This document shows positions 41,883 to 43,079 of a DNA stretch of 43,079 nt, piece after piece. Within the stretch, counting starts at the first letter, position 1, and every line of letters begins with the position of its first letter. The position numbers were made by a program, and so were the translations under genes. Source of the stretch: Firmicutes bacterium CAG:631 (GTDB taxonomy: Bacteria > Bacillota_I > Bacilli_A > RFN20 > CAG-631); assembly GCA_000433015.1 (NCBI GenBank), contig HF998023.1:1-43079 (forward strand), read 5' to 3'. The notes beneath the pieces are model-generated. The model did not search any database. It worked only from the letters and a program-made list of their open reading frames with translations, and was not told the DNA's origin.

Positions 41883-42995
41883 TTTGCATCCCCACTTTCT
41901 ATTTGCGTTTTTAAATAGGCAAAAATAAATTCATCTAAATCTCCATTAAGAACTGCGCTTGCATTTGCATTTTCATGATTGGTTCGATGATCTTTTACCA
42001 AAGTATAAGGGCATAAAATATAAGAACGAATTTGTGAACCCCATTCATTTGCTTTTTGTATTCCTTTTAATTGAGCAATTTCGTTTTCTTTTTCCTTTAA
42101 AAAAAGCAAATATAACTTTGATTTTAACATCATTAAGCACATTTCTTTATTTTGTATTTGCGAACGTTGAGATTGACAAGAAACAACAATATTTGTGGGG
42201 ATATGTGTGATTCTAACGGCTGAATCGGTTTTATTAATATGTTGTCCTCCTGCACCGCTTGCACGATAAGTATCAATACGTAGTTCGTCTTCCTTTAAAA
42301 CAATGTCAACATTATCTTCATAATCTGGTGTAACTTCTAAAGAAGCAAAAGACGTATGACGACGTTTGTTTGCATCAAAAGGTGAAATACGGATTAATCG
42401 ATGTACCCCTGCTTCTCCTTTTAAATATCCGTAGGCAAATTCGCCTTTGATTAAAAGACTAGCAGATTTAATTCCTGCCTCTTCACCTAGTTGATGATCT
42501 AAAACTTCAACTTTATAACCTTTTTTTTCGGCCCATTTTGAATACATTTCATAAAGCATATTGGCCCAATCTTGACTTTCTGTTCCTCCTGCTCCCGGAT
42601 GAAATTCTAAAATGGCATTACAAGAATCATATTTATTTGTTAATAAAATTTGAATTTCAAAATTAGAAAAAGCATGATTAAAATTTTCAAATTCTTCATT
42701 CAACAAAGTTAAAAACTCTTCATCCAATGCGTCTTCGTTTTTTATAAAATCGATTAAATTGACTGATTGACTTTCTAATTGATGATAAGATTGAACAATA
42801 TTTTTTAATTGATTTAATTGTCGAATAGTTTCTTTTGATTGTGTTTTATCTTTCCAAAAGTTTTCTTCTAAAGTTTGATTTTCTAAAAGATGAATTTGAT
42901 TTTCTTTTTGAGGTAAGTCAAAGTGAATCACCGAGCAGTTTTAAACGACTACTCATTTGATTTAATTTTGTTTTAATTTCATATAAATCAAGCAT
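41879..42995 (-). CDS. prfB: Peptide chain release factor 2, programmed +1 frameshift
   Basis: The first 25 codons run from the ATG at 42995 (GGTGA upstream) to a TGA at 42918-42920. The frameshift site reads CTT TGA C: CTT (42921-42923), then +1 to GAC (42917-42919). Together the two frames give 371 residues, close to the RF2 norm. The product has the SPF stop-recognition tripeptide (RISPFDANKRRHTSF) and the catalytic GGQ (GAGGQHINKTDS). A GGTGAT lies shortly before the shift site as an internal Shine-Dalgarno. It lies directly after secA and is coupled to yitT. Confidence 0.93.
42917..42926 (-). promoter_or_regulatory. prfB: RF2 autoregulatory frameshift site
   Basis: The minus strand reads CTT TGA C at 42923-42917, preceded by a GGTGA-type stimulator. 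Low RF2 leaves the TGA unread and favours +1 slippage; high RF2 ends translation at residue 25. Confidence 0.9.
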
Positions 42996-43003
42996 TTCAT
43001 CAC

Positions 43004-43079
43004 CTACTTTTTACTTTCATGATCTTCTTTTGTTTCTTTATTTTCTTCTTGATTAGTAGGTTCTTTTTTCGTAAAAGTG
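43004..43079 (-). CDS. secA: C-terminal end of a protein, probably SecA
   Basis: Only the last 24-25 codons are in the window: a Lys/Glu/Thr/Asn-rich charged tail (TFTKKEPTNQEENKETKEDH...) ending in TAG at 43004-43006, 8 bases before the prfB start. A gene directly ahead of prfB in Bacillota is usually secA, and a charged tail is compatible with it, but no SecA motif or zinc site is visible here. The assignment rests on gene order. Confidence 0.45.
   Translation of the reverse strand, partial: TFTKKEPTNQEENKETKEDHESKK

Noticed and set aside
1..43079. TGA read as tryptophan, as in Mollicutes
   Set aside because: TGA ends genes with clear boundaries (9968-9970, 41879-41881), Trp is encoded by TGG, and prfB with its regulatory TGA is present.
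1..43079. CRISPR array, tRNA cluster or prophage
   Set aside because: No regularly spaced repeats, no cloverleaf sequences and no phage structural or integrase genes were seen.

Overview
This window is AT-rich bacterial chromosome from a low-GC Gram-positive (Bacillota). The gut-type Erysipelotrichia/RF39-like part of that phylum is my best guess. Supporting signs are Shine-Dalgarno sites built on GGAGG or GGTGA, classical TTGACA/TATAAT promoters, a T-box leader on asnS, a short SRP RNA, tadA/dnaX/ybaB/recR and secA-prfB gene order, Rex, a DUF951 protein, and the MEP-pathway gene ispF. TGA is used as a true stop (for example at 9968-9970 and at the end of prfB), and prfB keeps its regulatory TGA, so the genetic code is standard.

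Layout. 1-1640 is the accessory end: unrecognised small genes, one cut by the window edge, one apparently start-less remnant and one with an odd start. 1651-3377 is a coupled pair, a nucleotidyltransferase and a glycerol-1-phosphate dehydrogenase, probably making an activated polyol phosphate for surface polymers. 3464-8552 holds envelope genes: small membrane proteins, an InlB-repeat lipoprotein, a DUF2238-type membrane protein, a PAP2 phosphatase and a TVP38/DedA-type protein. 8906-11659 is a three-gene sugar-oxidation operon (Gfo/Idh/MocA, ThuA, TIM-barrel isomerase). 11740-15147 (minus) carries ktrA-rex and an EF-G-like GTPase.

15289-21340 carries the SRP RNA, tadA, dnaX, ybaB and recR, interrupted by a large GDPD lipoprotein on the opposite strand. 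21346-23009 is T-box-controlled asnS. 23020-24574 is a YolD-like/Y-family polymerase pair. 24686-29596 contains a polytopic membrane protein, upp, a GNAT enzyme, a YihY-like protein, a tiny Cys-rich membrane protein and peptide deformylase. 29620-32664 is a pncB-ispF-gltX operon.

32734-36752 is a pair of MacB-shaped ATPase-permease fusions. 36854-39923 is a membrane-anchored McrB-like AAA+ ATPase followed by a DUF2357-like protein ending in a zinc ribbon; this is my best candidate for an undescribed system. 39920-43079 is a secA(end)-prfB-yitT-folD-DUF951 operon, with a programmed +1 frameshift in prfB and non-canonical catalytic residues in folD. I saw no tRNA genes, CRISPR arrays, integrases or intact insertion sequences. 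All family assignments come from reading the sequence, not from database searches.
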